DNA from: DASYAE01 sp036501535
GTDB taxonomy: Bacteria; Actinomycetota; Actinomycetes; Streptomycetales; Catenulisporaceae
Length of the DNA: 56,663 bases
Reading direction: 5' to 3'
NCBI GenBank assembly: GCA_036501535.1
Contig: DASYAE010000067.1
Span: 1 to 56,663 of the forward strand
Position numbers and translations under genes: made by a program. The notes beneath the pieces are model-generated. The model had not been told where the DNA came from. It ran no database searches and saw only the letters and a program-made list of their open reading frames with translations. Numbering within the stretch: position 1 is the first letter of the stretch; each line of letters opens with the position of its first letter. Of the stretch, positions 8,538-16,645 are shown in pieces.

Positions 8538-8571
8538 GGGCTCGCCACCCGAACGGTCGGGTGGCGAGCCC
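8538..8571. terminator. Bidirectional hairpin terminator
   Basis: Two perfect 14-nt arms (8538-8551 GGGCTCGCCACCCG; 8558-8571 its reverse complement) enclose the 6-nt loop AACGGT. It lies between the stop of the Cys-rich peptide and the stop of the leftward arsenate reductase gene, so it can end both transcripts. No U-tract follows, which is usual in actinobacteria. Confidence 0.85.
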
Positions 8572-8586
8572 ACGGCTGTCTCCGCA

Positions 8587-9243
8587 TCAGGCGGCCGGCA
8601 CGTCGAGTTCGCCCAGCAGGCCGCGGACCTTCTGCTCGATCTGGTCGCGGATGGGCCGGACCTGCTCGACGCCCAGTCCGGCCGGGTCGTCGAGCTCCCA
8701 GTCCACGTAGCGCTTGCCGGGGAACAGCGGGCAGGAGTCGCCGCAGCCCATGGTGATCACGACGTCGGCGGCCTGCACGATCTCGTCGGTCCACGGCTTG
8801 GGGAACTCGGCGCTGATGTCGATGCCGACTTCCCTCATCACGGCCACCGCGGCCGGGTTGACCTGCTCCCCCGGCTCGGACCCGCCGGACCAGGCCACCG
8901 CGCGCTCGCCGGCCAGCCGCTGGAAGAAGCCCAGCGCGATCTGCGAGCGCCCGGCGTTGTGGGTGCACAGGAACAGCACCACCGGCCGGCCGTCGTGCAT
9001 CTTGCCCTCGACCCGGGCCAGGGCGGTCAGCCGCTGGCGGGCGAAGCGCTCGGCCAGCAGCGGCAGGAAGTTCGGGATCACCGCCCGGGAGGCGAACTGG
9101 TCATAGCTCGAATACAGGAACTTCTCGATGGTCTCGGTGCCGAAGACCCCGGCGAACTGGCGCTGCAGGGACACCGCGGCGGTGCGCAGCGCATGCTGCT
9201 GGTCGATGCTCAGGTCGACCCGGTGATCGCTGTCAGTCATCAT
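8587..9243 (-). CDS. arsC: Arsenate reductase with N-terminal helical domain (mycothiol type)
   Basis: 218 residues. Residues 1-80 form a helical bundle domain (YSSYDQFASRAVIPNFLPLLAERFARQRL) that commonly precedes the catalytic domain in actinobacterial arsenate reductases. Residues 86-218 are a low-molecular-weight-phosphatase fold with the arsenate loop CTHNAGRS (C93, R99). Further cysteines at 167 and 171 (MGCGDSCP) are redox candidates. In relatives, arsenate is reduced to arsenite through an arseno-mycothiol adduct. The start overlaps the end of the ArsR-ArsC fusion gene by 11 bases, so the two are coupled and co-transcribed from the ArsR operator at 9947-9962. Confidence 0.86.
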   Translation of the reverse strand: MMTDSDHRVDLSIDQQHALRTAAVSLQRQFAGVFGTETIEKFLYSSYDQFASRAVIPNFLPLLAERFARQRLTALARVEGKMHDGRPVVLFLCTHNAGRSQIALGFFQRLAGERAVAWSGGSEPGEQVNPAAVAVMREVGIDISAEFPKPWTDEIVQAADVVITMGCGDSCPLFPGKRYVDWELDDPAGLGVEQVRPIRDQIEQKVRGLLGELDVPAA

Positions 9244-9943
9244 CGACTCCCTGGGGGCCGGTCACTCGCAAAGGGCTCAGGGCGGGGGCGAGCCGGTCGA
9301 TCCGGTCGCGCAGCTCTGCGACGGCCGCGTCGAAGGCGTCGTCGGTGCCGAGGCGGGCCGGGTCGGGCACGGCCCAGTGCAGCCACGGTTCGGCGGGCGC
9401 CGCGGCGTGTTCGTGGGCGTGGTCGCACACTGCGATGACCAGGTCGCCGGGGCGCAGCACCTGATCCACGTGCCGGGTGCGGGTGCCCGCCAGGGCCAGG
9501 CCGTGGCGCCGGGCGGCGGCCAGCGTGCCCGGGTGCACGCGGGCGGCGGGCTCCGTGCCGGCCGAGGCGACCGGCAGGCGGCTGCGGCGCTTCCACAGCG
9601 CCGCGGCCAGCGGGGAGCGGGCCGAGTTCGCGGTGCACACGAACACCACCCGCGCGGCTCGGCGGGCGCCGGTCGGAACCAGCCCGGCCAGCGCGCGCGG
9701 GTTCAGCCGCACGTAGGTGCGCCGGTGGTCGGACTCGGAGCGGGCCCGGGTGACCAGCCCGGCCTGCTCGAGCAGCGCGAGGTGGTGGGCCAGCAGGTTG
9801 CTCGGCAGGCCCAGTTCCCGGCCCAGCTCGGTCGGCGAGGCGTCCGAGAGCAGCAGCCGTTCCACGATCGCCAGGCGCGCGGGCTCGCCGAGCGCGGCGT
9901 GCCGGCGGGCCCGCGCTTCCAGGGAAGAAAGCTCAGCGTTCAT
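9233..9943 (-). CDS. ArsR-type regulator fused to an arsenate-reductase-like phosphatase domain
   Basis: 236 residues from the ATG at 9943; the open frame extends 12 codons further, through the operator palindrome. Residues 5-85 are an ArsR/SmtB winged helix (LGEPARLAIVERLLLSDASPTELGRELGLPSNLLAHHLALLEQAGLV). Residues 95-225 are a second low-molecular-weight-phosphatase/ArsC domain with CTANSARS (C103, R109) and VIAVCDHAHE. The fusion joins sensing to a catalytic-type loop on one chain. I see no clear ArsR metal-binding CxC pair in the HTH domain, so the fused domain might supply the sensory cysteine. It heads the leftward unit with arsC and is divergent from the aqpS-like gene. Confidence 0.82.
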   Translation of the reverse strand: MNAELSSLEARARRHAALGEPARLAIVERLLLSDASPTELGRELGLPSNLLAHHLALLEQAGLVTRARSESDHRRTYVRLNPRALAGLVPTGARRAARVVFVCTANSARSPLAAALWKRRSRLPVASAGTEPAARVHPGTLAAARRHGLALAGTRTRHVDQVLRPGDLVIAVCDHAHEHAAAPAEPWLHWAVPDPARLGTDDAFDAAVAELRDRIDRLAPALSPLRVTGPQGVDDD

Positions 9944-9946
9944 TGA

Positions 9947-9962
9947 CTCAATAATTATTGAG
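9947..9962. promoter_or_regulatory. Perfect 16-bp palindrome, candidate ArsR operator
   Basis: CTCAATAATTATTGAG reads identically on both strands, and 12 of its 16 bases are A or T in a very GC-rich setting. It ends 3 bases before the ArsR-ArsC start codon on one side and lies 48 bases before the AqpS start on the other. It can therefore block both divergent promoters. The closeness to the ATG suggests a short or absent leader for the regulator mRNA. Confidence 0.75.
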
Positions 9963-10010
9963 CTATAGGCTGCCGTCAAGGCCGCCGGCCACCTGACTGC
10001 GGAGGATCAC

Positions 10011-10760
10011 GTGAACGCGCACCCGGCCCGCCGCGCCGCGGCCGAGTTCCTCGGCACCGCACTGCTCGTGGCCCTGGTCGTCGGATCCGGCATCATGGCG
10101 CAGCGCCTGTCCCCGACCGACATCGGGCTGCAGCTGCTGGAGAACTCCACCGCCACCGCGCTCGGGCTGACCGTCCTGATCCTGATCTTCGCGCCACTGT
10201 CCGGCGCGCACTTCAACCCCGTGGTCACCCTCGCCGACTATGCCCTCGGCCGGCGCGACGGCGGGCCGGGCGCTCGCATCGTCGGGCTCTACATCCCCGC
10301 CCAGATCGCCGGCGGAATCGGCGGCGCGATCCTGGCGAACCTGATGTTCGCGCTGCCCGTGGCCACCGCGTCCACGCACCGGCGCAGCGCCGGGCATTTG
10401 TGGCTCGGCGAAGTCGTGGCCACGGCCGGGCTGGTCCTGCTGATCTTCGCGCTCGGACGTACCGGGCGCGGGCACTACGCCCCGCCCGCCGTCGGCGCCT
10501 ACATCGGCGCGGCGTACTGGTTCACCTCCTCCACCAGCTTCGCCAATCCCGCGGTGACCGTCGGGCGCGCCTTCACCGACACCTTCGCCGGTATCGCGCC
10601 GTCTTCAGTACCCGGATTCGTTCTCGCGCAGCTGGCCGGCGCCGCGCTCGGCACGGCCCTGGTCGCCCTGCTCTACCCGGCTGGCCGCAACGAGATCGAG
10701 CAACATGCACGTGCCCTGATTGCCGAAGTGCTCTCAGACACAGCAGACACAGCAGTCTGA
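10011..10760 (+). CDS. aqpS: Aquaglyceroporin (MIP family), AqpS-like arsenite channel
   Basis: 249 residues, six predicted membrane spans. The two channel half-helix motifs are NPV at 69-71 (SGAHFNPVVTL), a variant of NPA, and NPA at 179-181 (SFANPAVTVGR). MIP channels in ars clusters let arsenite leave the cell after arsenate is reduced, replacing an ArsB or Acr3 pump. No such pump is present here, which supports that role. The GTG start follows GGAGGATC at the right distance. The gene is divergent from the ArsR-ArsC fusion across the shared operator. Its last codons contain a short 9-bp tandem repeat and run into a flavoprotein remnant. Confidence 0.85.
   Translation: MNAHPARRAAAEFLGTALLVALVVGSGIMAQRLSPTDIGLQLLENSTATALGLTVLILIFAPLSGAHFNPVVTLADYALGRRDGGPGARIVGLYIPAQIAGGIGGAILANLMFALPVATASTHRRSAGHLWLGEVVATAGLVLLIFALGRTGRGHYAPPAVGAYIGAAYWFTSSTSFANPAVTVGRAFTDTFAGIAPSSVPGFVLAQLAGAALGTALVALLYPAGRNEIEQHARALIAEVLSDTADTAV
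10735..10755. repeat. 9-bp tandem repeat at the aqpS / remnant junction
   Basis: CAGACACAG occurs twice in tandem, followed by CAG, at the very end of the aqpS-like reading frame. Recognisable homology of the truncated flavoprotein begins immediately after. The repeat may mark the deletion breakpoint. Confidence 0.6.
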
Positions 10761-10761
10761 C

Positions 10762-11253
10762 AGCGCCGCCGGCGGCAACGCCTTCTTCGCCGGCAGCCTG
10801 GGCACCCAGGTCGTCAAGGTCTTCGACCTGATCGCCGCACGCACCGGCCTGCGCGAGCACGAGATCCGGGCCGCCGAACGCGGCTGGAGCCCCGCCAGCA
10901 CCACCAGCACCCCCGACGACCACAAGGCCTACTATCCCGGCGCCACCCCGATCACCGCCCGCATCACCGGCGAAATCCACACCGGCCACCTGCTCGGCGC
11001 GCAACTGATCGGGCGGCGCGGCGCCGAGATCGCCAAACGCATCGACATCCTGGCCACCGCCCTGTTCCACAGCATGACCGTCGACCAGCTCAACGACCTC
11101 GACCTCTCCTACACCCCGCCACTCGGCTCCCCCTGGGACGCCGTCCAAATGGCCGCACAGGCGTGGACCCGCGAACACCGGTCGACGCCATCACTCCCAC
11201 TCGCCTCGACGGTGCGAGCCGCCGCCGTCCCGAGCTCGGTCACGACGCCTTAG
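10762..11253 (+). pseudogene. C-terminal remnant of a CoA-disulfide-reductase-like flavoprotein
   Basis: An open frame carries SAAGGNAFFAGSLGTQVVKV, FDLIAARTGLREHEI, DDHKAYYPGATPITARITGE and LDLSYTPPLGSPWDAVQMAA. These are hallmarks of the dimerisation domain of pyridine-nucleotide-disulfide oxidoreductases of the CoA-disulfide reductase / NADH oxidase type. The FAD- and NAD-binding domains (about 300 residues) are missing. The only upstream ATG in frame (10720) lies inside the aqpS-like gene. The downstream tail (RSTPSLPLASTVRAAAVPSS) looks like read-through. Such oxidoreductases accompany ars genes in intact actinobacterial clusters, so this is a second decayed gene of the island. Confidence 0.8.
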
Positions 11254-11782
11254 GCGTGTAGACCAGGATCAGGACGCCGCTGGCGTGGCGCCGGACGTCG
11301 GCCAGGGACAGCTGGGGCGCGTCCTTGACCGCCTCGAACATGTGCTGGCCGCTCCCGGTCGCCACCGGGGTCAGCAGCAGGTGGAACTCGTCGATCAGGT
11401 TGTGCTCCATCAGGATCCGGTCCAGCGGGCCGTTGCCGTACTTGACCAGGTTGCCGCCCGGCTGCTGCTTGAGCTGCGCGATGTACGCGGCCACGTCGCC
11501 GGGGATGACCGTGGCGTTCCAGGCGGCCTCCTTCAGCGTGGTGGAGGCCACGTACTTGGGGATCGCGTTCATCCGGTCGACGAACGGGTTCGGGGCCATC
11601 GCCTGGTAGGCGGCCGAGAGGCCTTCGTAGGTCTTGCGCCCCAGCAGCAGCGCGTCGGCGCCGCGCAGCAGGTCGCTTGCATAGCGCTCGTGCTCGTCGT
11701 CGAGGTAGGGGAACGCCCAGTCCTGCGGCGAGCCGATCCCCCCGCCTAGGGAGACGTGGGTCGATTCGATCAGCTTCCTCAT
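11240..11782 (-). CDS. Dihydrofolate-reductase-like / RibD C-terminal-domain protein
   Basis: 180 residues from the ATG at 11782 (MRKLIESTHVSLGGGIG). The compact RibD_C/DHFR-like fold is shown by ADALLLGRKTYEGL, NAIPKYVASTTL and GNLVKYGNGPLDRILMEHNL, and it ends LADVRRHASGVLILVY. The group binds NADPH and is common in streptomycetes, but natural substrates are mostly unknown; it is not the housekeeping DHFR. It lies downstream of the ABC permease in the same direction with about 60 bases between. It converges on the flavoprotein remnant and overlaps its open frame by 14 bases. Confidence 0.82.
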   Translation of the reverse strand: MRKLIESTHVSLGGGIGSPQDWAFPYLDDEHERYASDLLRGADALLLGRKTYEGLSAAYQAMAPNPFVDRMNAIPKYVASTTLKEAAWNATVIPGDVAAYIAQLKQQPGGNLVKYGNGPLDRILMEHNLIDEFHLLLTPVATGSGQHMFEAVKDAPQLSLADVRRHASGVLILVYTPKAS

Positions 11783-11844
11783 GGTGCCGGTCCTCGTCTC
11801 GGTTCTCTCAGCCCGTCCCCGACGAACTGTACGCCCGCGCCGTC

Positions 11845-14061
11845 TCAGTGCTTGGCCACCTGCCGGGACAGGATCCGGAAGGCGGCCATGACCGTGCCGA
11901 ACGCGAGCGCGGCGACGGTCGCGACGACGAAGGCGGCTGAGCCGAACGGGATGTAGGGCGTGGGACTGCCGGTGATCGCCCGGTCGACGGCGGTCAGCGT
12001 GCCGGAGCAGACCGCGGCGCCGATGACGAGGCCGAGTACGACCACGAACAGCCCGTGCCAGGCGAACATGCCGGCCAGCTGGCCGCGGGTCGCGCCGACC
12101 CGGGTCAGGAGGCGCGCCTGGCGGCGGCGCTCCAGGGTGGCGACGGCCAGGGTGTTGATCATCGTCACCGCGGCCAGCGCGGCGATCACGCCGAGGATGA
12201 GGTTGTTGCCGAAGCCGTTCTGCGCGGCGTTCTGCTGGATCTGCGCGTTGTAGACCTGCCGGTCGGCCGCCTGCACGCCGGGGTGGGCGGCGACCAGCGC
12301 GGACAGCCGGGTCGGATCGGCGCCGCTGACCAGGACCTGGTCGTAGGCGGCCGGCGAGCCGGTGTGCCCGGCGGCGACCGACGCGGGGATGAGCAGGTCG
12401 CCAATGGCGAGCCCCCGGGAGTAGATCGCGCTGACAGTGGCCGTATACGGGGTGCCGTCCGGCAGGTGCACGGTGACCTTCGACCCGAGGTGCACGCCCA
12501 TCACCCCGTTCGAGGCCTCCAGCGTGCTTACCGCGATCTGGCCGGGCTGCAGCGCGGCCAGGCTGCCGGAGGTGACATCGAGGTCGAGCACGCCGTTCAG
12601 CGGACCGCCGGAGACCGCCGCGCCGCTGATGAATTCGATATCCGGGTCGGTGGCCGCGATCTGGAGCGACTCGACCCCGGCCGCGGCGCGCACGCCGGGC
12701 AGGCCGGCGGCCTCGGTCAGCAGGGCGTCGTTCAGGCCGTTGCCGCTCAACACCTCGCCGGCCGTGACAGTCTGCGAAGACTGCGACGCGGCGTCGTGGG
12801 AGATGGTCGTGTTCGAGAAGTCGATCGCGCCGATCATGCCCACGGCCATCACGACGGGGATGACCGCCGAGGCGGTGCGGCGCGGCAGCGCGTAGATCCC
12901 GGACAGCGCCAGCCGGGCCGAGGGGCCGGTGCGGCGCAACGGCCCGGCCAGGACGGCCGCCGCGGCCACCAGCACCGGTCCCAGCAGAGCGGCCGCCACC
13001 ATGCCGGCCATCAGCAGCGGACCCGCCAGCGCGCCCAGCGCGCCCGGACCGCTCTGGTGCAGCGATACGACATCGAGCACGATGACGCCCGCGATGCCCG
13101 CCAGGCCGAGCAGCAGCCGCACCGGGTGCAGCCACCTGCGCTCGGTACTGACCGCACGCACCGCCTGCGCGGGCTTGACGCGGGCGGCGCGGCCCGCGGC
13201 TATCAGCCCGCTGAGCAAACAGATCACGAGGTCCATCCCGCACGCGATCGGCATGAGCCAGGTCGTGGACCAGGCCACTGATCCGGGCGGTAGGATGCCG
13301 TGCGCGACCAGCACGCGCACGCCCCAGCGGCCGAGCGCGATGCCGGGCAGGAAGCCGATCACGCCGCCGGCCAGCGCGATCAGCGCCTGCTCGGCGAGCA
13401 CCGCCCGGCGCACCTGGCCGCGGGTGGCCCCCACCGCCCGCAGCAGCGCGAAGCGGCCGCGCCGCAGGCTCACCGACAGCGCGGTCGTCGCGGCCAGGGC
13501 GAACAGGGCGGTCATGATGAGTATCGGGATCACCGCGATGCCGAGGCCCTGACCGTTGGCGCGCTCGACGGCGAACTGCGGGTCGGCCAGGTCGCCGCGG
13601 GCCGCGCCGGTGGCGATCGTGTAGCCGGCGCCGCCGTGCAGGTCGGTCCGGATGCGCTGGGCGAGAGTGTCAGGGCTGATACCGGGATCGGCCTTCACCG
13701 CGATCAGGTCCACCGTGCCGGGCGGCACGGTCCCGTCCGGGAATCCCGTCTCCCCGACGGCCGAGGCGACTCCGGATACTCCGGCGAGTTGCTGCGCCAA
13801 TGTCGCTGGCAGGCCCCGATAGGCGGGCAGCGGCACGCTCTCGGTGTCGGCGTTGTCGCCCTGGCCTGTGGTGTACGTCAGCTGGTTGTCTGCGGCCACC
13901 ACGACGTCGGCCGTGGCCAGCCGGCCCAGCGGCGCCTGCGAGTGCTCCGCAACGACCGAGAACGCTGCGATACTCAGCATGGCCGCGGTCGTCGCGGCGA
14001 CAAGTGTGCCGATCATCGGCGCGGGGCGGCGGCGCAGCCCGGCGAGCATCCAGCCGCTCAT
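11845..14061 (-). CDS. FtsX-like ABC transporter permease
   Basis: 738 residues. An N-terminal membrane helix (MIGTLVAATTAAMLSIAAFS) precedes a large extracytoplasmic segment. A first FtsX block of three helices follows (GIAVIPILIMTALFALAATT with FALLRAVGATRGQVRRAVLA). Central helices and a second extracytoplasmic domain come next, then a second FtsX block at the end (AALAAVTMINTLAVATLERR with LLTRVGATRGQLAGMFAWHG). The two repeated VGATRGQ coupling loops contact the ATPase. This is the MacB/LolCDE-type mechanotransmission architecture, usually for export of peptides or drugs or for envelope stress. Its ATG overlaps the ATPase stop (ATGA). Confidence 0.88.
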   Translation of the reverse strand: MSGWMLAGLRRRPAPMIGTLVAATTAAMLSIAAFSVVAEHSQAPLGRLATADVVVAADNQLTYTTGQGDNADTESVPLPAYRGLPATLAQQLAGVSGVASAVGETGFPDGTVPPGTVDLIAVKADPGISPDTLAQRIRTDLHGGAGYTIATGAARGDLADPQFAVERANGQGLGIAVIPILIMTALFALAATTALSVSLRRGRFALLRAVGATRGQVRRAVLAEQALIALAGGVIGFLPGIALGRWGVRVLVAHGILPPGSVAWSTTWLMPIACGMDLVICLLSGLIAAGRAARVKPAQAVRAVSTERRWLHPVRLLLGLAGIAGVIVLDVVSLHQSGPGALGALAGPLLMAGMVAAALLGPVLVAAAAVLAGPLRRTGPSARLALSGIYALPRRTASAVIPVVMAVGMIGAIDFSNTTISHDAASQSSQTVTAGEVLSGNGLNDALLTEAAGLPGVRAAAGVESLQIAATDPDIEFISGAAVSGGPLNGVLDLDVTSGSLAALQPGQIAVSTLEASNGVMGVHLGSKVTVHLPDGTPYTATVSAIYSRGLAIGDLLIPASVAAGHTGSPAAYDQVLVSGADPTRLSALVAAHPGVQAADRQVYNAQIQQNAAQNGFGNNLILGVIAALAAVTMINTLAVATLERRRQARLLTRVGATRGQLAGMFAWHGLFVVVLGLVIGAAVCSGTLTAVDRAITGSPTPYIPFGSAAFVVATVAALAFGTVMAAFRILSRQVAKH

Positions 14062-14900
14062 CGCGGGTCACCCCCGCCGCCGGCCCGCTCGCCCAGCGCG
14101 TGCAGCCGCTGCGCGACCTGGCCGGGCTCGGGCGCGGAGACGACCGAGTCGACCCGGCCGCCGTCCAGGAACACCGCGCGATCGCAGAACCGGACGACCT
14201 GCGGGTCGTGCGTGACGATCACCACGGTCGCGCCGTCCGCGGTCTGCCGCAGCAACTGAAGCACGCTCTGCGCGGTGTACGGGTCCAGTGCGCCGGTCGG
14301 CTCGTCGGCGAAGATCACCTCGGGGCGGATCACCAGCGCCCGCGCGATCGCGGCCCGCTGCTGCTGGCCGCCGGACAGCTCGGAGGGCAGCCGGCGCAGC
14401 TGGCCGGCGGTCAGCCCGACCCGCGCCGCCGCCTCCCGGATCGCGTCCCGGTGCACCGTGCGCCGGGCCAGCCGCAACGGCAGCGCGATGTTCTCCCCCA
14501 CCGTCAGCTCGGGCACCAGGTTCAGCTCCTGGAAGACGAACCCGACCTGCCGGCGCCGCATCATCGCCTGCTTGCGGTCCGAGAGCTTCGACAGCTCGGT
14601 GCCGCACAGCCGCACCGCGCCGGAGCTGGGCCGCTCGAGCCCGGCCGCGCACTGCAGCAGCGTCGACTTGCCGGACCCCGAGGCGCCCAGCACCGCGGTG
14701 AACGACCCGGCCGCGCAGGCGAGCGACACGTCGTCGAGGGCTGCCACCCGGCCCCGCCTCCGGCCGAACCGCTTGGAGACCTTCTCCAGCACCACCGGGC
14801 CGGCCGTTGCCGCGTCCGTCGATCCGGTCCCCACCACCGGATCGTCGAACGCGCCGGCCGCCTGCTCTAGCCACTCCCGCTCAGGAGTCATCGCACTCAT
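14058..14900 (-). CDS. ABC transporter ATPase (MacB/LolD-like)
   Basis: 280 residues from the ATG at 14900; another ATG four codons upstream is possible, and neither has a clear ribosome site. Walker A is GASGSGKST, the Q-loop VFQELNLVPELTVGENI, the signature LSGGQQQR, Walker B VIFADEPTGALD and the H-loop VTHD. The sequence around LVPELTVGENIALPLRLA is typical of the LolD/MacB family that drives FtsX-like permeases. An unusually long N-terminal extension of about 45 residues precedes the core. It is coupled to the permease and lies downstream of a two-component pair, so it probably belongs to a stimulus-induced exporter. Confidence 0.88.
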   Translation of the reverse strand: MSAMTPEREWLEQAAGAFDDPVVGTGSTDAATAGPVVLEKVSKRFGRRRGRVAALDDVSLACAAGSFTAVLGASGSGKSTLLQCAAGLERPSSGAVRLCGTELSKLSDRKQAMMRRRQVGFVFQELNLVPELTVGENIALPLRLARRTVHRDAIREAAARVGLTAGQLRRLPSELSGGQQQRAAIARALVIRPEVIFADEPTGALDPYTAQSVLQLLRQTADGATVVIVTHDPQVVRFCDRAVFLDGGRVDSVVSAPEPGQVAQRLHALGERAGGGGDPR

Positions 14901-14995
14901 GCATGCCAGCATCGGCGCCACGGGGCGCGGAAACGATGGAGCCGCCCCCCGAATCGCGGCTCGTGCTAGCCCCCCTTGACGGGGTATGGCCGGCC

Positions 14996-15667
14996 CTACC
15001 TGGGAGCCTGGTCGCGCGGGCTGACCAGCCCGGCCTGGTAGGCGAACACGACGAGTTGCGCCCGGTCGCGCGCGCCGAGCTTGATCATCGCCCGGCTGAC
15101 GTGGGTCTTGGCGGTGGTGGGGCTGAGCACCATGGAGGCGGCGATCTCGTCGTTGGACAGACCGTGCGCGACCAGCGCCACGACCTGCCGCTCCCGCGCA
15201 GTGAGGGTCTCCATCCCGGCGGCCGCCACCGCATCCGGCGGGCGGGCGACGAATTCGCCGATCAGCCGCCGGGTGACCGCCGGGGACAGCAGCGAGTCCC
15301 CGTGCATGACCACCCGCAGCGCCTGCAGCAGCTCGGCCGGCTCGGTGTCCTTCAGCAGGAAGCCGCTCGCGCCCGCGCGCAGTGCGCTGAAGATGTATTC
15401 GTCGAGGCCGAAGTTCGTCAGGATCACGACCCGCACCTGCTGCAGCCGCTCGTCCTCGACGATCTGCCTCGTGGCCTCGATGCCGTCGACGCCGGGCATC
15501 TGGATGTCGACGAGCGCGATGTCCGGACGGTGCTCCACGGCCAGCGCCACGGCCTGGCCCCCGTCGGCGGCCTCGGCGACCACCTCGATGTCGTCCTCGG
15601 CTTCGAGCAGGGATCGGATACCGCTGCGGATGAGCGCCTGGTCGTCGGCGAGCAGGATTCTGATCAT
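14996..15667 (-). CDS. NarL/FixJ-type response regulator
   Basis: 223 residues. The receiver domain (about 1-120) has the acidic pair in LLADDQ, the phospho-acceptor D54 (ALVDIQMPGVDG), a Thr/Asn near VVILTNFG and the Lys in LLKDTEP. The LuxR-type helix-turn-helix at about 153-215 contains LTARERQVVALVAHGLSNDE and IAASMVLSPTTAKTHVSRAM. It lies 15 bases behind the histidine kinase gene and upstream of the ABC ATPase. It most likely activates the exporter operon on receiving phosphate from the kinase. Confidence 0.92.
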   Translation of the reverse strand: MIRILLADDQALIRSGIRSLLEAEDDIEVVAEAADGGQAVALAVEHRPDIALVDIQMPGVDGIEATRQIVEDERLQQVRVVILTNFGLDEYIFSALRAGASGFLLKDTEPAELLQALRVVMHGDSLLSPAVTRRLIGEFVARPPDAVAAAGMETLTARERQVVALVAHGLSNDEIAASMVLSPTTAKTHVSRAMIKLGARDRAQLVVFAYQAGLVSPRDQAPR

Positions 15668-15682
15668 TTCGGTACTCGCGTT

Positions 15683-16480
15683 CTAGGCCTTCAGGGGCAG
15701 CTCGGCGCACACCCGGAAGCCGCCGTCCTCGCGCGGGCCGGCCTGGAGCTGCCCGCCGAGCGCGGCCACCCGCTCCCGCATGCCGATCAGGCCCAGCCCG
15801 AGCCCCGCCGACGCGGCGGCGGCGCCCTCCCCGTCGTCACTCACCTGGACGGTCAACGCGTCCTGCGCGTAGTCCAGCACGATGGCGGCGCAGGCGGCCC
15901 GGCCCGCGTGCCGGCTGACGTTGTTGAGCGCTTCCTGCACGATCCTGTAGGCCGCCTGGTCCACATCGCTGGGAAGCGGACGCTGGGCGCCGGTCACGGT
16001 CACGCTCACCGGCAGCCCGGCCGAGCGCGCCCGCATCACCAGGCCGTCCAGCTGGCAGAGGCCGCTGCCCTCGCCGTCCCGGAGGTCATCAGGGCTCTGG
16101 CTGCGCAGCACGCCGAGCGTGTCGCGCAGCTCCCTGGCGGCGTCCGCGCCGGCCTCCTGGATCGCCAGCAGCGCGGGCGGCACGTCCTCGCCGCGCTTGC
16201 GCGCCAGGTGCACCGCCACGCCGGCCTGGATCTGGATCACCGAGATGCTGTGCGTCAGCGAATCGTGCAGCTCGCGGGCGATGCGCAGGCGCTCCTCCAC
16301 GGCTCTGCGCCGGGCGACCTCGTCCCGGGTGCGCTCCGCCGCCTCGGCGCGCTGCCGGGCCTCGCGCAGGTGCATCTGCCACAGCACCGTCGCCGCGGCC
16401 ATGCCTCCGGCCGACACGATCCAGCCGGTCGTGTTCAACCGGCCCGAGCTGAATCGTGGCCCTTGGCGATCAGTGCGCAT
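15683..16480 (-). CDS. Sensor histidine kinase (HisKA_3/NarX-type), short input domain
   Basis: 265 residues. A single hydrophobic helix at about 20-34 (WIVSAGGMAAATVLW) is followed by a coiled coil (ARQRAEAAERTRDEVARRRA). The dimerisation/phospho-acceptor helix has H72 (ARELHDSLTHSISVIQIQAG), and the HATPase domain has YRIVQEALNNVSRHAG and AGLGLGLIGMRERV. Relatives usually have four to five membrane helices before the coiled coil. Here the input region is only about 35 residues, so either the sensor is truncated or the signal is sensed in the membrane or by a partner. It is paired with the response regulator directly downstream. Confidence 0.9.
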   Translation of the reverse strand: MRTDRQGPRFSSGRLNTTGWIVSAGGMAAATVLWQMHLREARQRAEAAERTRDEVARRRAVEERLRIARELHDSLTHSISVIQIQAGVAVHLARKRGEDVPPALLAIQEAGADAARELRDTLGVLRSQSPDDLRDGEGSGLCQLDGLVMRARSAGLPVSVTVTGAQRPLPSDVDQAAYRIVQEALNNVSRHAGRAACAAIVLDYAQDALTVQVSDDGEGAAAASAGLGLGLIGMRERVAALGGQLQAGPREDGGFRVCAELPLKA

Positions 16481-16535
16481 TCCTTGAGCCTACGCGCCCG
16501 GCCGCAGGGCGCATCGGCTCGGCGTAGCTATTCCT

Positions 16536-16557
16536 GACTACTTCCCGCGGAGTAGTC
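16536..16557. promoter_or_regulatory. Inverted repeat in kinase/MFS divergent region
   Basis: GACTACT (16536-16542) and its exact complement AGTAGTC (16551-16557) are separated by 8 bp. They lie between the divergent histidine kinase and MFS genes, 56 bp from the kinase start codon. The dyad could be a binding site for the adjacent response regulator; which protein binds is not visible. Confidence 0.5.
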
Positions 16558-16645
16558 CGGCACCCGGCCGCATCCGCGCCGAGCACGCGGAAGTCGGTTC
16601 CGCCGCAGGACGACGGGCCCGCCGTCGATCGGCACCATCGGTCCC

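Noticed and set aside
10720..10761. ATG at 10720 as a genuine start for the flavoprotein remnant
   Set aside because: It lies within the aqpS-like coding sequence, lacks a ribosome site, and gives a Gln/Ser tract before homology starts. Treated as a pseudogene remnant.
11845..14061. Permease read as two adjacent truncated genes
   Set aside because: The frame is continuous and the two FtsX blocks with repeated VGATRGQ loops are the normal architecture of this family.
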